Source: Aestuariibaculum lutulentum (GTDB taxonomy: Bacteria; Bacteroidota; Bacteroidia; Flavobacteriales; Flavobacteriaceae). From it: DNA of 64,000 nucleotides. The stretch spans positions 2,127,501 to 2,191,500 of the forward strand of contig NZ_CP136709.1 in assembly GCF_032926325.1 (NCBI RefSeq), written 5' to 3'. The translations under genes were made by a program, and so were the position numbers. The notes beneath the pieces are model-generated. The model searched no databases. It saw only the letters and a program-made list of their open reading frames with translations, and was not told where the DNA came from. This document shows positions 17,766 to 25,476 of this stretch, in pieces (position 1 is the stretch's first letter; every line of letters starts with the position of its first letter).

Positions 17766-19208
17766 ATGAAAACATATATAAAACATATTTTATGTCTTTG
17801 GTTGTGTATAGGTTTTTTGTCTTGTGACGATTACCTCGATGTACAGCCGGAAGATAAGTTCCTTGAGGAACAATTGTTCAGTACCGAAGAAGGGTTTTAT
17901 ACTGCTTTAAATGGTGTGTATGCCAAAATAGTTTCAGAAAACGGTTATGGTGGCGATTTAACCATGAATACCATTGAGATTATGGCGCAACAATATAATA
18001 TCGACTCCAGACATACAAAATACCCTTATGCCAGTTATAGTTATACTGATGGCGGCGTACAAGGTAAGTTTGATGCCATTTGGACTAACTTATACACGAG
18101 TATTTTAAATGTTAATAACTTACTACTGGGATTAGAGTTATACCCAGATGTTTTGAGTGCAGAAAGAAAGAGTATTGTGGCTGGTGAAGCTTATGCTTTA
18201 AGAGCGATGTTGCATTTCGATTTGTTACGATTATTCGGGCCTGTTTATAGTACAAATGCTCAGGACGATGCCATTCCGTATTACACAGAATCTAAAGCGC
18301 AAATGGCAGAAATGTTAACTGCAGAGCAGGTTATATCAAGGATTTTAGCCGATTTAGATTCAGCAGAAACATTATTGGTCGAAGATCCTGTAAGAGTTAA
18401 CGGTTCTATGAGAAGTGCTGGCAGTGACTTTAGTGCTAACTTTTTTAGATTCAGAAATTTACGTTTAAACTATTTCGCAGTTAAAGCCTTGCAGGCACGA
18501 GTTAACTTATATGCCGAAAATAATCAGGCTGCTTTTGTTGCGGCTAACGCTGTAATAGACGAAGCTACAGAGTTTTTTCCATGGGTAGTTGATGAAGAAA
18601 TTGTTTCTGGAGGGGCCGATATTGATCGTATTTTCTCAACAGAAGTTCTTTTTGCATTAGACAATACAGAACTTTACAATCGCCAAACGCGTTATTTTGA
18701 TGCGAGTCTTGAGTATGATAATATTTTGGCACCTTTAAGAGATCGTTTAGGTGAAGTTTTTGAAAATTACAATCAGGACTATCGTTTTTCGTATTCATGG
18801 TTTATTTCTAATGAAGCATCAAAAGACTATGAAACCTTCTTCAAGTTTGCAGATATAGAAGATAAAGATAAAACCTCAAGGTTTATGCAACCCCTGATTC
18901 GCATGAGTGAAATGTACTATATCGCGGCTGAAACGGCGGAAGATGAGCAAACGGCTTTAGATTATTTAAACACGGTTAGAGAAGAAAGAGGTTTAGGTGA
19001 CGGTACGCAATTAATTCCTGGTGTTGACTTGCAAAATGAAATATTTAAAGAATACAGAAAGGAATTTATAGGAGAGGGACAATTGTTCTTTTACTATAAA
19101 AGAAAGAATATGTCTTCAATTCAAAGTGGAACGACGTCATCAGAAATTGATATGACTGCAGCACAATACGTCGTGCCTCTGCCATTGTCAGAAACAGATT
19201 ATCGCTAA
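17766..19208 (+). CDS. SusD/RagB-family surface lipoprotein (locus B)
   Basis: This 480-residue lipoprotein has lipobox Cys20 (FLSC), then DDYLDVQPEDKFLEEQLF, the helical motif GEAYALRAMLHFDLLRLFGP and the ending PLPLSETDYR. All of these match the locus A SusD. It is predicted to form the lid of the SusC barrel encoded just upstream. The central region (about 130-250) differs most from its paralogue, so ligand preference may differ between the loci. Confidence 0.95.
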   Translation: MKTYIKHILCLWLCIGFLSCDDYLDVQPEDKFLEEQLFSTEEGFYTALNGVYAKIVSENGYGGDLTMNTIEIMAQQYNIDSRHTKYPYASYSYTDGGVQGKFDAIWTNLYTSILNVNNLLLGLELYPDVLSAERKSIVAGEAYALRAMLHFDLLRLFGPVYSTNAQDDAIPYYTESKAQMAEMLTAEQVISRILADLDSAETLLVEDPVRVNGSMRSAGSDFSANFFRFRNLRLNYFAVKALQARVNLYAENNQAAFVAANAVIDEATEFFPWVVDEEIVSGGADIDRIFSTEVLFALDNTELYNRQTRYFDASLEYDNILAPLRDRLGEVFENYNQDYRFSYSWFISNEASKDYETFFKFADIEDKDKTSRFMQPLIRMSEMYYIAAETAEDEQTALDYLNTVREERGLGDGTQLIPGVDLQNEIFKEYRKEFIGEGQLFFYYKRKNMSSIQSGTTSSEIDMTAAQYVVPLPLSETDYR

Positions 19209-19226
19209 TTAATAAAACTTCAGAAT

Positions 19227-20015
19227 ATGAAAAATATTATAAAAATAATTACAGTATCATTATCTGTAGTACTAACATTTCTTTCATGTGGAAATGACGA
19301 AATTATGGGTTTTGAAGGGAAGGATGTTATTTATTATAAATGGGCTGTAGAAAGTCTTAACCCGTTGGTTCTTAATCCAGATTATATAGATAGCACTTCA
19401 ATAACTTTTGCTTATGAACTTCCGGAAGTAAAGCAGTTAACCTACGAAATTCCAATCAAAGTACAGGGTTCAGTTAAGTATTTTGATAGAGAAGTAAGTG
19501 TTTCTGTTGTAAGTAGTTCTACAGCTCAGGAAGGTGTACATTTTACATTACCAGACAAAGTGGTGATTAAGGCAGACAGTATTAATGGTTATTTGCCGGT
19601 AACTCTGCTTAGAACAGATGATATGAAAGAGCAGGAGTTATCATTAAAATTGAAATTAGAAGAGAATGAAAATTTCAATAATAATTTACTTGAAACCAAC
19701 AAGGTGCTTAACGGAGATCGTTTGGTGAGTTATACTGAATTTGAAATTGCGGTTTCAGATATTTTAACGCAACCTCAATACTGGCCAACAGCGTATTTAG
19801 GCGATTATTCAGAGAAAAAACTTTATCTGTGGGCTGAGGTTTTAGAAGTGCCTGTTCCGGATTGGAATAAAGTTAATCCGCAAACCGATTTAACATTTCG
19901 TGCATCAGCATCGGTCTTTAAACAGTATTTAACAATTCAGGAATTACGTGGTACACCGGTGTTGGAAGATGACGGAACGCCTATGACTTTAGGGCCTTAT
20001 GCTGCTTATTTATAA
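19227..20015 (+). CDS. DUF4843-family lipoprotein (locus B)
   Basis: This 262-residue lipoprotein has lipobox Cys21 (FLSC). It shares the early YYKWAVES aromatic motif, the beta-rich centre and the ending RGTPVLEDDGTPMTLGPYAAYL with the locus A copy. It is probably an accessory surface component of the SusCD complex. The gene is 18 bases after susD and 16 bases before the PKD-like gene, so the four genes are likely one transcript. Confidence 0.8.
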   Translation: MKNIIKIITVSLSVVLTFLSCGNDEIMGFEGKDVIYYKWAVESLNPLVLNPDYIDSTSITFAYELPEVKQLTYEIPIKVQGSVKYFDREVSVSVVSSSTAQEGVHFTLPDKVVIKADSINGYLPVTLLRTDDMKEQELSLKLKLEENENFNNNLLETNKVLNGDRLVSYTEFEIAVSDILTQPQYWPTAYLGDYSEKKLYLWAEVLEVPVPDWNKVNPQTDLTFRASASVFKQYLTIQELRGTPVLEDDGTPMTLGPYAAYL

Positions 20016-20031
20016 CTTAAAATTAAAGAAT

Positions 20032-21537
20032 ATGTCAAATTATATAAAATTTAAACACGCTATTGTTTTAGTAATGGTTTTGATGTTTTCCGCTTGTATG
20101 GAAGATGAAGGAAACTATGATTATATAGAAATTAATGAGGTTAGTATTGACGGATTGCCAGACAATTATGAAGTGCTTCAGTTGGATTATTTTAATATTG
20201 TTCCAGAACTCAGTTTTACTTTAGATGAGAATGAACAGGGAAAATATTCTTATAAGTGGGAAGCCATCCAAACTTTAAATGTTATTGGGGGAGATAAGGT
20301 TTTTGAGTTGTCTACCGAAAGAGATTTGTTGGAAAGAGTAACATTAACACCAGGTGAATACGAACTTTATTATACAGTAAAGGACTTAACAACCGAATTA
20401 GAGGTTCATAAAAAATTTAAACTAAAGGTAGTAACTGGTTTTTCAGAAGGATGGTTATTGTTAAGTGATACCAATAATGGAGCAAGATTAGATATGGTGT
20501 CTAAAGTAGGGGGAGAATTTAATCCTATTTATAATGTGTTGGAAGGTTCTGGTATAGAATTATCTGGTACAGCCGATTTTGTTTACACCTACCCTTATAA
20601 ACCCAACTTTTATGGTATTTACGTATCTACTTCAGGAAATGGAACGATAAAATTAGAACCGGACACCTTTGAGTGGAAGTCAATTTATAATTTATCGAGT
20701 GAATTTGTTACCTCGCAACCAACAGATTTAAGGGCCGATAAAGTAATGGGGACATTATTTAATTGGGGATATGCAAATGTTGGAGGAGATCTCTATCATT
20801 ATTACAATGCGCTTGGTAAATTTTATGGTGTAAAAGTAAATTATATAGACAATGAACCTTTTGAGGCGTCTCCTATCTCGTGCATGGAGTTAACTTATGG
20901 AGGTTATGCTATGTTTTACGATAATACCAATAAACGTTTTGTTAGAAATTCGCAATTCGGTGTTTCTTCGGTTATGCCTAATCCTGCTCCGGAGTCAAGG
21001 TTGTTCGATTATACAACAGGCAAGGATATATTGTATATGGTAAATAATACATTTGGCGGTGATTTTTATTATAGTAACATATTTGCTTTGTTAAAAGACC
21101 CGGCAACTAGTAAGTCTTATGTTGCTCAGTTTATAAGTTGGAGTGGGCAGCAAAAACATTACAGCGAAATTGAAGCGACCGATTTTGACAAGGCAACGAC
21201 TTACGCTATTAGTCCAAATTATGGGTATTTATTCTACGCTGTAGGTAGTAAGCTGTATCAATATGATATTTTCACTAAACAAACCAAACTGATGGAAGAT
21301 TTGGGAAGTGAAGAAATAACATTAATAAAATTTGAACCATTTTTAAGTTGGTGGAATCCTGTTTATGCTGGTATGGATAAAAAATTAATTGTTTGCAGTT
21401 ATGACCCTTCTGAGCAAGATGGTTCAAACGGAGCGATGCGATTATATTATGTGCCCGAGGTTAATAAACAAATAGAGTTAGAAGCAACTTATACCGGTTT
21501 TGGTAAAATTAAAAGTATAGCTTATCGAGAGAGATAA
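20032..21537 (+). CDS. PKD-like family lipoprotein (locus B)
   Basis: This 501-residue lipoprotein has lipobox Cys22 (FSAC) followed by MEDEGNYDYIEINEV, the family signature. The start is set at the ATG at 20032; a frame opening earlier at 19999 would overlap the preceding gene and add residues before the signal peptide. The N-terminal PKD-like part and the C-terminal beta-rich part, beginning SEGWLLLSDTNNGARLDMVS, parallel the locus A protein throughout. It is the last gene of locus B and is followed by a strong terminator. Confidence 0.82.
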   Translation: MSNYIKFKHAIVLVMVLMFSACMEDEGNYDYIEINEVSIDGLPDNYEVLQLDYFNIVPELSFTLDENEQGKYSYKWEAIQTLNVIGGDKVFELSTERDLLERVTLTPGEYELYYTVKDLTTELEVHKKFKLKVVTGFSEGWLLLSDTNNGARLDMVSKVGGEFNPIYNVLEGSGIELSGTADFVYTYPYKPNFYGIYVSTSGNGTIKLEPDTFEWKSIYNLSSEFVTSQPTDLRADKVMGTLFNWGYANVGGDLYHYYNALGKFYGVKVNYIDNEPFEASPISCMELTYGGYAMFYDNTNKRFVRNSQFGVSSVMPNPAPESRLFDYTTGKDILYMVNNTFGGDFYYSNIFALLKDPATSKSYVAQFISWSGQQKHYSEIEATDFDKATTYAISPNYGYLFYAVGSKLYQYDIFTKQTKLMEDLGSEEITLIKFEPFLSWWNPVYAGMDKKLIVCSYDPSEQDGSNGAMRLYYVPEVNKQIELEATYTGFGKIKSIAYRER

Positions 21538-21560
21538 GTTTTGTTAGTCACTCTTTCAAA

Positions 21561-21595
21561 AAAGGGTAACTCATTTTAGAGTTGCCCTTTTTTTA
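21561..21595 (+). terminator. Rho-independent terminator ending locus B
   Basis: The stem AAAGGGTAACTC (21561-21572) pairs with GAGTTGCCCTTT (21579-21590) with one G-U pair, loop ATTTTA, and is followed by TTTT. It closes the locus B transcript. Confidence 0.85.
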
Positions 21596-21774
21596 ATTAT
21601 TAAGTTCATTAGCTATTTAAAAATAAATTCTCTTTCTCGCTGAAAAATCTTTAAAAAAGTCACCAATAATCTTAAAAAAATAAAATTTAACATATTCTTA
21701 ATAAGGGTAACATAAAAAAAATGCGTCATACAAGTGTTAGTCGTTAGGATTAAAAAGATAATTATAAGTTGAAA

Positions 21775-21852
21775 ATGAGAGCGTTTTGGAAAATTTTATC
21801 CAAAATTGCTAAGTTGTTGAAGAAGAGATTTTTAAAATTAACAAAAGATTAA
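21775..21852 (+). CDS. Possible 25-residue cationic amphipathic micropeptide
   Basis: A short frame from ATG 21775 to TAA 21852 encodes 25 residues whose core is FWKILSKIAKLLKKRF. It has nine Lys/Arg and one Asp. The hydrophobic residues repeat every three to four positions, as expected for an amphipathic helix. No ribosome-binding motif is evident, but Bacteroidota genes often lack one. It could be a membrane-active peptide, for example a toxin-like peptide, or a chance frame in A-rich DNA. Confidence 0.25.
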   Translation: MRAFWKILSKIAKLLKKRFLKLTKD

Positions 21853-21967
21853 CAACACCCTTATGAATTTCTGCGTCTTTATTAATGTAGATGTTAACTA
21901 AGATGGCATTTATTTTTCATATTTAATTTTGTTTGAGTTAGTCGTTTAAACAAATTGAAGGAAAGGT

Positions 21968-21999
21968 AAAGAGGGCTGTTTAATACGGCCCTCTTTTAT
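21968..21999 (+). terminator. Second terminator-like hairpin, no matching gene
   Basis: AAAGAGGGCTGT (21968-21979) pairs with ACGGCCCTCTTT (21985-21996) with one G-U pair, loop TTAAT, followed by TATT. It lies about 400 bases after the locus B terminator with no long gene between, so it may end a short transcript. Confidence 0.55.
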
Positions 22000-22188
22000 T
22001 AAAACTTTCTTAAAACTAATCTTAAATTATATTCAAAGTTTTAGTTTTGGCTGGTTTAAAATTGTAAGGGAAATGTTCGTAGTAAGTTTCTTTATTTTTA
22101 ATAAAAGGTTAAAAATGAGAAAAACTATAATAAATGTTGAACTTTTATTAAACAAATAATAATTAACCAATTGTAAACACAAAATTAA

Positions 22189-24987
22189 ATGAAGACAGTT
22201 TTATCGTATGTTCTAGTAGTAGCATCTGTTTTTTGTGTAACCGCACAAGATTTAAGTCAGCCCTTACCAGTAGATCAAAGTATAAAAAAAGGAGTTTTAC
22301 CTAATGGTATGACTTATTATATAAAAAGTACCGATGTTGTTAAAGACGCAGCGAGCTACTATATCATTCAAAATGTAGGTTCCATTTTAGAAAACGAAAA
22401 CCAACGCGGTTTGGCTCACTTCTTAGAGCATATGGCGTTTAACGGAACCGAACACTTTCCAGGAAAAGGTATTTTAAATACATTACAAAAACACGGTGCT
22501 GTTTTTGGAAAAGACATTAACGCTTACACATCGTTTGACGAAACGGTTTATAACTTAAGCAATATTCCAACTAAAGATGGTTTAGTAGATACTTCTTTAA
22601 CTGTTTTACAAGATTGGTCTAATTATTTATTACTTACCGATGAGGAAATTGATAATGAGCGTGGTGTAATTAAAGAAGAATGGCGTACGCGTCAAAATGG
22701 GCAAATGCGTTTATATGAGGTTTCAATGCCTATTACTTACAACCATGCCAAATACGCAGATAGAATGCCGATTGGCTTAATGTCGGTTGTAGAAGGTTTT
22801 GAATACAAAGCCTTACGCGATTTTTATCATGATTGGTATAGAACAGATTTACAGGCGATCGCTGTTATTGGAGATATAGATGTTGCTGAAATTGAACAAA
22901 AAATAATCGACAGATTCTCAAAGATTCCTGCAGTAGAAAATCCTAAAGAGCGTTATACGGTAGATATTCCAGACAATGAAGATATGATGTTTAGCTTTGG
23001 TATGGATCCAGAGGTATCTTCAGCGTCTATTTCATTCGGTATTCGTCATAAAAAGTCTTTGGCAGATGAAACCGTTGCCGATTTAAAACAATCTTTATTA
23101 GAAAGTATGGCCATTAGTGCGCTTTCTTCAAGAATTAGAGAAGTGTCACAAAAGCCGGAAGCTACATTTTTATCTGGTAGAGTAGGTTATAGTGGTCTGT
23201 CTAGAACGTCTAAGGTTTTTAGTATGAGTATTTACCCTAAGCCAAATCAGCAAAAGGAAGCTTTAAAAGAAGTGTTGACTGAAGTTGTTAGAGCTGTGAA
23301 GTTTGGTTATACGCAATCTGAAATAGACCGTGCTATTACCATTTTCGATAACTCTTACCAGAACCAAATTGCTAAGAAAGACGATAAAGGTCATAAAAGT
23401 ATAGAAAGTGCTATTCAAAGCAACTATTTGTCTAACTCAACCATTTCTGATGTTGAGAAAGAATACGAAATAGCAAAACAGTTATTTGCTAAAATTACGG
23501 CAGAAGATGTGCATAACACGATTAAAAGACTTTATGCAAAGCATAACCGTTTTGTAAATGTTACGGGTGTTGAAGGTCAAGATAATATTACAGAAACCGA
23601 AGTAAGACAAATTATTGCATCTGTAGAAAACGATAATACTATTGAAGCATATACAGAGGCTTTAGAAGGAAAAACTTTGGTTTCAGATTTAAATATTGTT
23701 CCTGGGTCAATTAGTAAAATATCTCATGAAGATAAAGTTGGAGCAACCACCTTTGTTTTAAGCAATGGCGTAAAGGTTCACTACAAGTTTGTTGATAAAC
23801 AAAAGGATATCGTATCGTTAAATGCTGTTAGCTACGGTGGAGAGTCTTTATTAAGCGATGCCGATTTAGTTTCAGCTAACTTTGTAACAGGTATGGTAAG
23901 TATGTCTGGATTAGGTGATTTCAATGCAACCGATTTAAAAAAGGTGCTTGCAGGAAAAACAGCTAATGTTAAAGTTGGACTTGGTGATATTTCTGAATCT
24001 GTTTCAGGTAGTTCAAATACCAAAGATGTAGAAACCATGTTGCAGTTAGTGCACGTGTACTTTGTTAAACCTCGTTTCGATGAGAATGCTTACAAAGTTT
24101 TAGAAAGTAATCTTGATAACTACTTATTAAGAAGAGGTAAAGATATAGGTGAGAAAATGAAAGACAGTCTTACTTATGCCCTTTACGGAAAAAATAACCC
24201 AAAAAAGCGTATTTTTGACCAGAAATATATAGACGAAGTATCGTTCGATAGAATTAAAGCTATTTACGCCGATAGATTTGCTGATGCTTCAGATTTCGAG
24301 TTCTTTATAGTAGGTGATGTAAAAGAAGAGCAATTAAAACCGCTTTTAGAAAAATATATTGCCAGCTTACCTACACACAATACAAAAGAGAGTTATAAAG
24401 ATAATTCAGTAGAGTGGGTTGCTAATACTATCGATAAAGATATTTACATTGCTATGGAAGATCCTAAAGCAAGTGTAAATGTGGTTTACAAAAAGGAAAT
24501 GCCTTATGTTAAGAAAAATGCTGTTTATACAAGTGTTTTAGGAGATATGTTGCAATTACGTGTTACAGAAACCGTAAGAGAATCTGAAGGGGGAGCCTAT
24601 AGCCCAAGAGCAGGAGCAAGTTTTTCAAGAGAACCTCAATCTGCTGCTTACGTGAGCTTTAGCTTTGATTGTAACCCGGATATGGCAGACCGTTTGGTTG
24701 ATATTGTGAAAAACGAATTGCAAAAAATTGCAAATGGCACAATTAATGAAGAAGACTTAAACAAAACAAGAACAAACTACCTGAAAGAAAACGAGCAGGC
24801 AAAAGATAACAATGGTTACGACATGGCTATGCTTACCAGATATTTCAGATATAATGAAAATATTAACGATCCTAAGAATTTTGTAGACATCGTTAAAAAC
24901 ATGACAGCAAAAGACATTCAAAAAATGGCTAAGCAAATTCTTAAAGGTGGTAAGTCATACGAAATCATATTTAAACCAAAACAATAA
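22189..24987 (+). CDS. M16-family zinc metallopeptidase (insulinase/pitrilysin type)
   Basis: The 932-residue exported protein has signal peptide MKTVLSYVLVVASVFCVTAQ. The inverted zinc motif HxxEH is present as His77-FLE80-His81 (HFLEHMAFNG), and the downstream Glu ligand is in NERGVIKEEW. Two M16 halves are present: the first is catalytic, and the second (from about residue 515) is the non-catalytic partner, as in PqqL-like full-length enzymes. M16 enzymes degrade peptides inside a closed chamber. It probably acts in the periplasm, and its position after the SusCD loci suggests it cuts imported peptides. Confidence 0.92.
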   Translation: MKTVLSYVLVVASVFCVTAQDLSQPLPVDQSIKKGVLPNGMTYYIKSTDVVKDAASYYIIQNVGSILENENQRGLAHFLEHMAFNGTEHFPGKGILNTLQKHGAVFGKDINAYTSFDETVYNLSNIPTKDGLVDTSLTVLQDWSNYLLLTDEEIDNERGVIKEEWRTRQNGQMRLYEVSMPITYNHAKYADRMPIGLMSVVEGFEYKALRDFYHDWYRTDLQAIAVIGDIDVAEIEQKIIDRFSKIPAVENPKERYTVDIPDNEDMMFSFGMDPEVSSASISFGIRHKKSLADETVADLKQSLLESMAISALSSRIREVSQKPEATFLSGRVGYSGLSRTSKVFSMSIYPKPNQQKEALKEVLTEVVRAVKFGYTQSEIDRAITIFDNSYQNQIAKKDDKGHKSIESAIQSNYLSNSTISDVEKEYEIAKQLFAKITAEDVHNTIKRLYAKHNRFVNVTGVEGQDNITETEVRQIIASVENDNTIEAYTEALEGKTLVSDLNIVPGSISKISHEDKVGATTFVLSNGVKVHYKFVDKQKDIVSLNAVSYGGESLLSDADLVSANFVTGMVSMSGLGDFNATDLKKVLAGKTANVKVGLGDISESVSGSSNTKDVETMLQLVHVYFVKPRFDENAYKVLESNLDNYLLRRGKDIGEKMKDSLTYALYGKNNPKKRIFDQKYIDEVSFDRIKAIYADRFADASDFEFFIVGDVKEEQLKPLLEKYIASLPTHNTKESYKDNSVEWVANTIDKDIYIAMEDPKASVNVVYKKEMPYVKKNAVYTSVLGDMLQLRVTETVRESEGGAYSPRAGASFSREPQSAAYVSFSFDCNPDMADRLVDIVKNELQKIANGTINEEDLNKTRTNYLKENEQAKDNNGYDMAMLTRYFRYNENINDPKNFVDIVKNMTAKDIQKMAKQILKGGKSYEIIFKPKQ

Positions 24988-25012
24988 AACTAATTCTTAA
25001 CAATTAATACAC

Positions 25013-25459
25013 ATGAAAAAAGTATTTTTATTTTTTGCTTTATTGGCAGCATTTGTAGGGCAAGCACAGATATTAGAGCCGGTAAAATGGAGCACTTCAG
25101 TAAATAAAATATCAGCTACAGAATACGAATTAGTGGCGACAGCTACAATCGATGCAGGATGGCACTTATATTCTCAAAATGTTCCGCAAGACGGACCAAT
25201 TCCAACTAGTTTTGCTTACGAAGGAAACGCAAATTACCTTAAAAAAGGAAATACTGTTGAAGGAGAAGGGCACACTATTCAGGACCCAATTTTCGAAATG
25301 GAGATCACATATTTCGAGAAGAAAGCAGATTTTAAACAACGTATTAAATTAAAAGGAAAAGCCCCGTTTGAAGTAAAAGGTACTGTTGAATTCATGGTTT
25401 GTGATGATAGCAGATGTTTACCTCCTACAGAAGTAGACTTAGTATTCAACGTAAAATAA
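25013..25459 (+). CDS. Free-standing DsbD alpha-domain protein
   Basis: The 148-residue exported protein has signal MKKVFLFFALLAAFVGQAQ. The mature part is nearly all one domain equivalent to the N-terminal periplasmic domain of DsbD, with Cys130 and Cys135 in CDDSRCLPP. It closely matches the first 145 residues of the DsbD encoded 17 bases downstream (shared ILEPVKWSTSV, GWHLYSQNVP, EGHTIQDP). It looks like a tandem domain duplication giving a soluble shuttle that could carry electrons from membrane DsbD to client proteins. Confidence 0.85.
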   Translation: MKKVFLFFALLAAFVGQAQILEPVKWSTSVNKISATEYELVATATIDAGWHLYSQNVPQDGPIPTSFAYEGNANYLKKGNTVEGEGHTIQDPIFEMEITYFEKKADFKQRIKLKGKAPFEVKGTVEFMVCDDSRCLPPTEVDLVFNVK

Positions 25460-25476
25460 TTTTTTGAAAATTTAAA

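Larger units (their letters stand above)
21596..22188. other. Gene-poor stretch between locus B and the M16 protease
   Basis: About 590 bases with no long gene. It holds a possible 25-codon micropeptide (21775-21852), a second terminator-like hairpin (21968-21999) and then about 190 bases leading to the M16 protease start. No repeat or tRNA-like structure was recognised. Confidence 0.6.
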
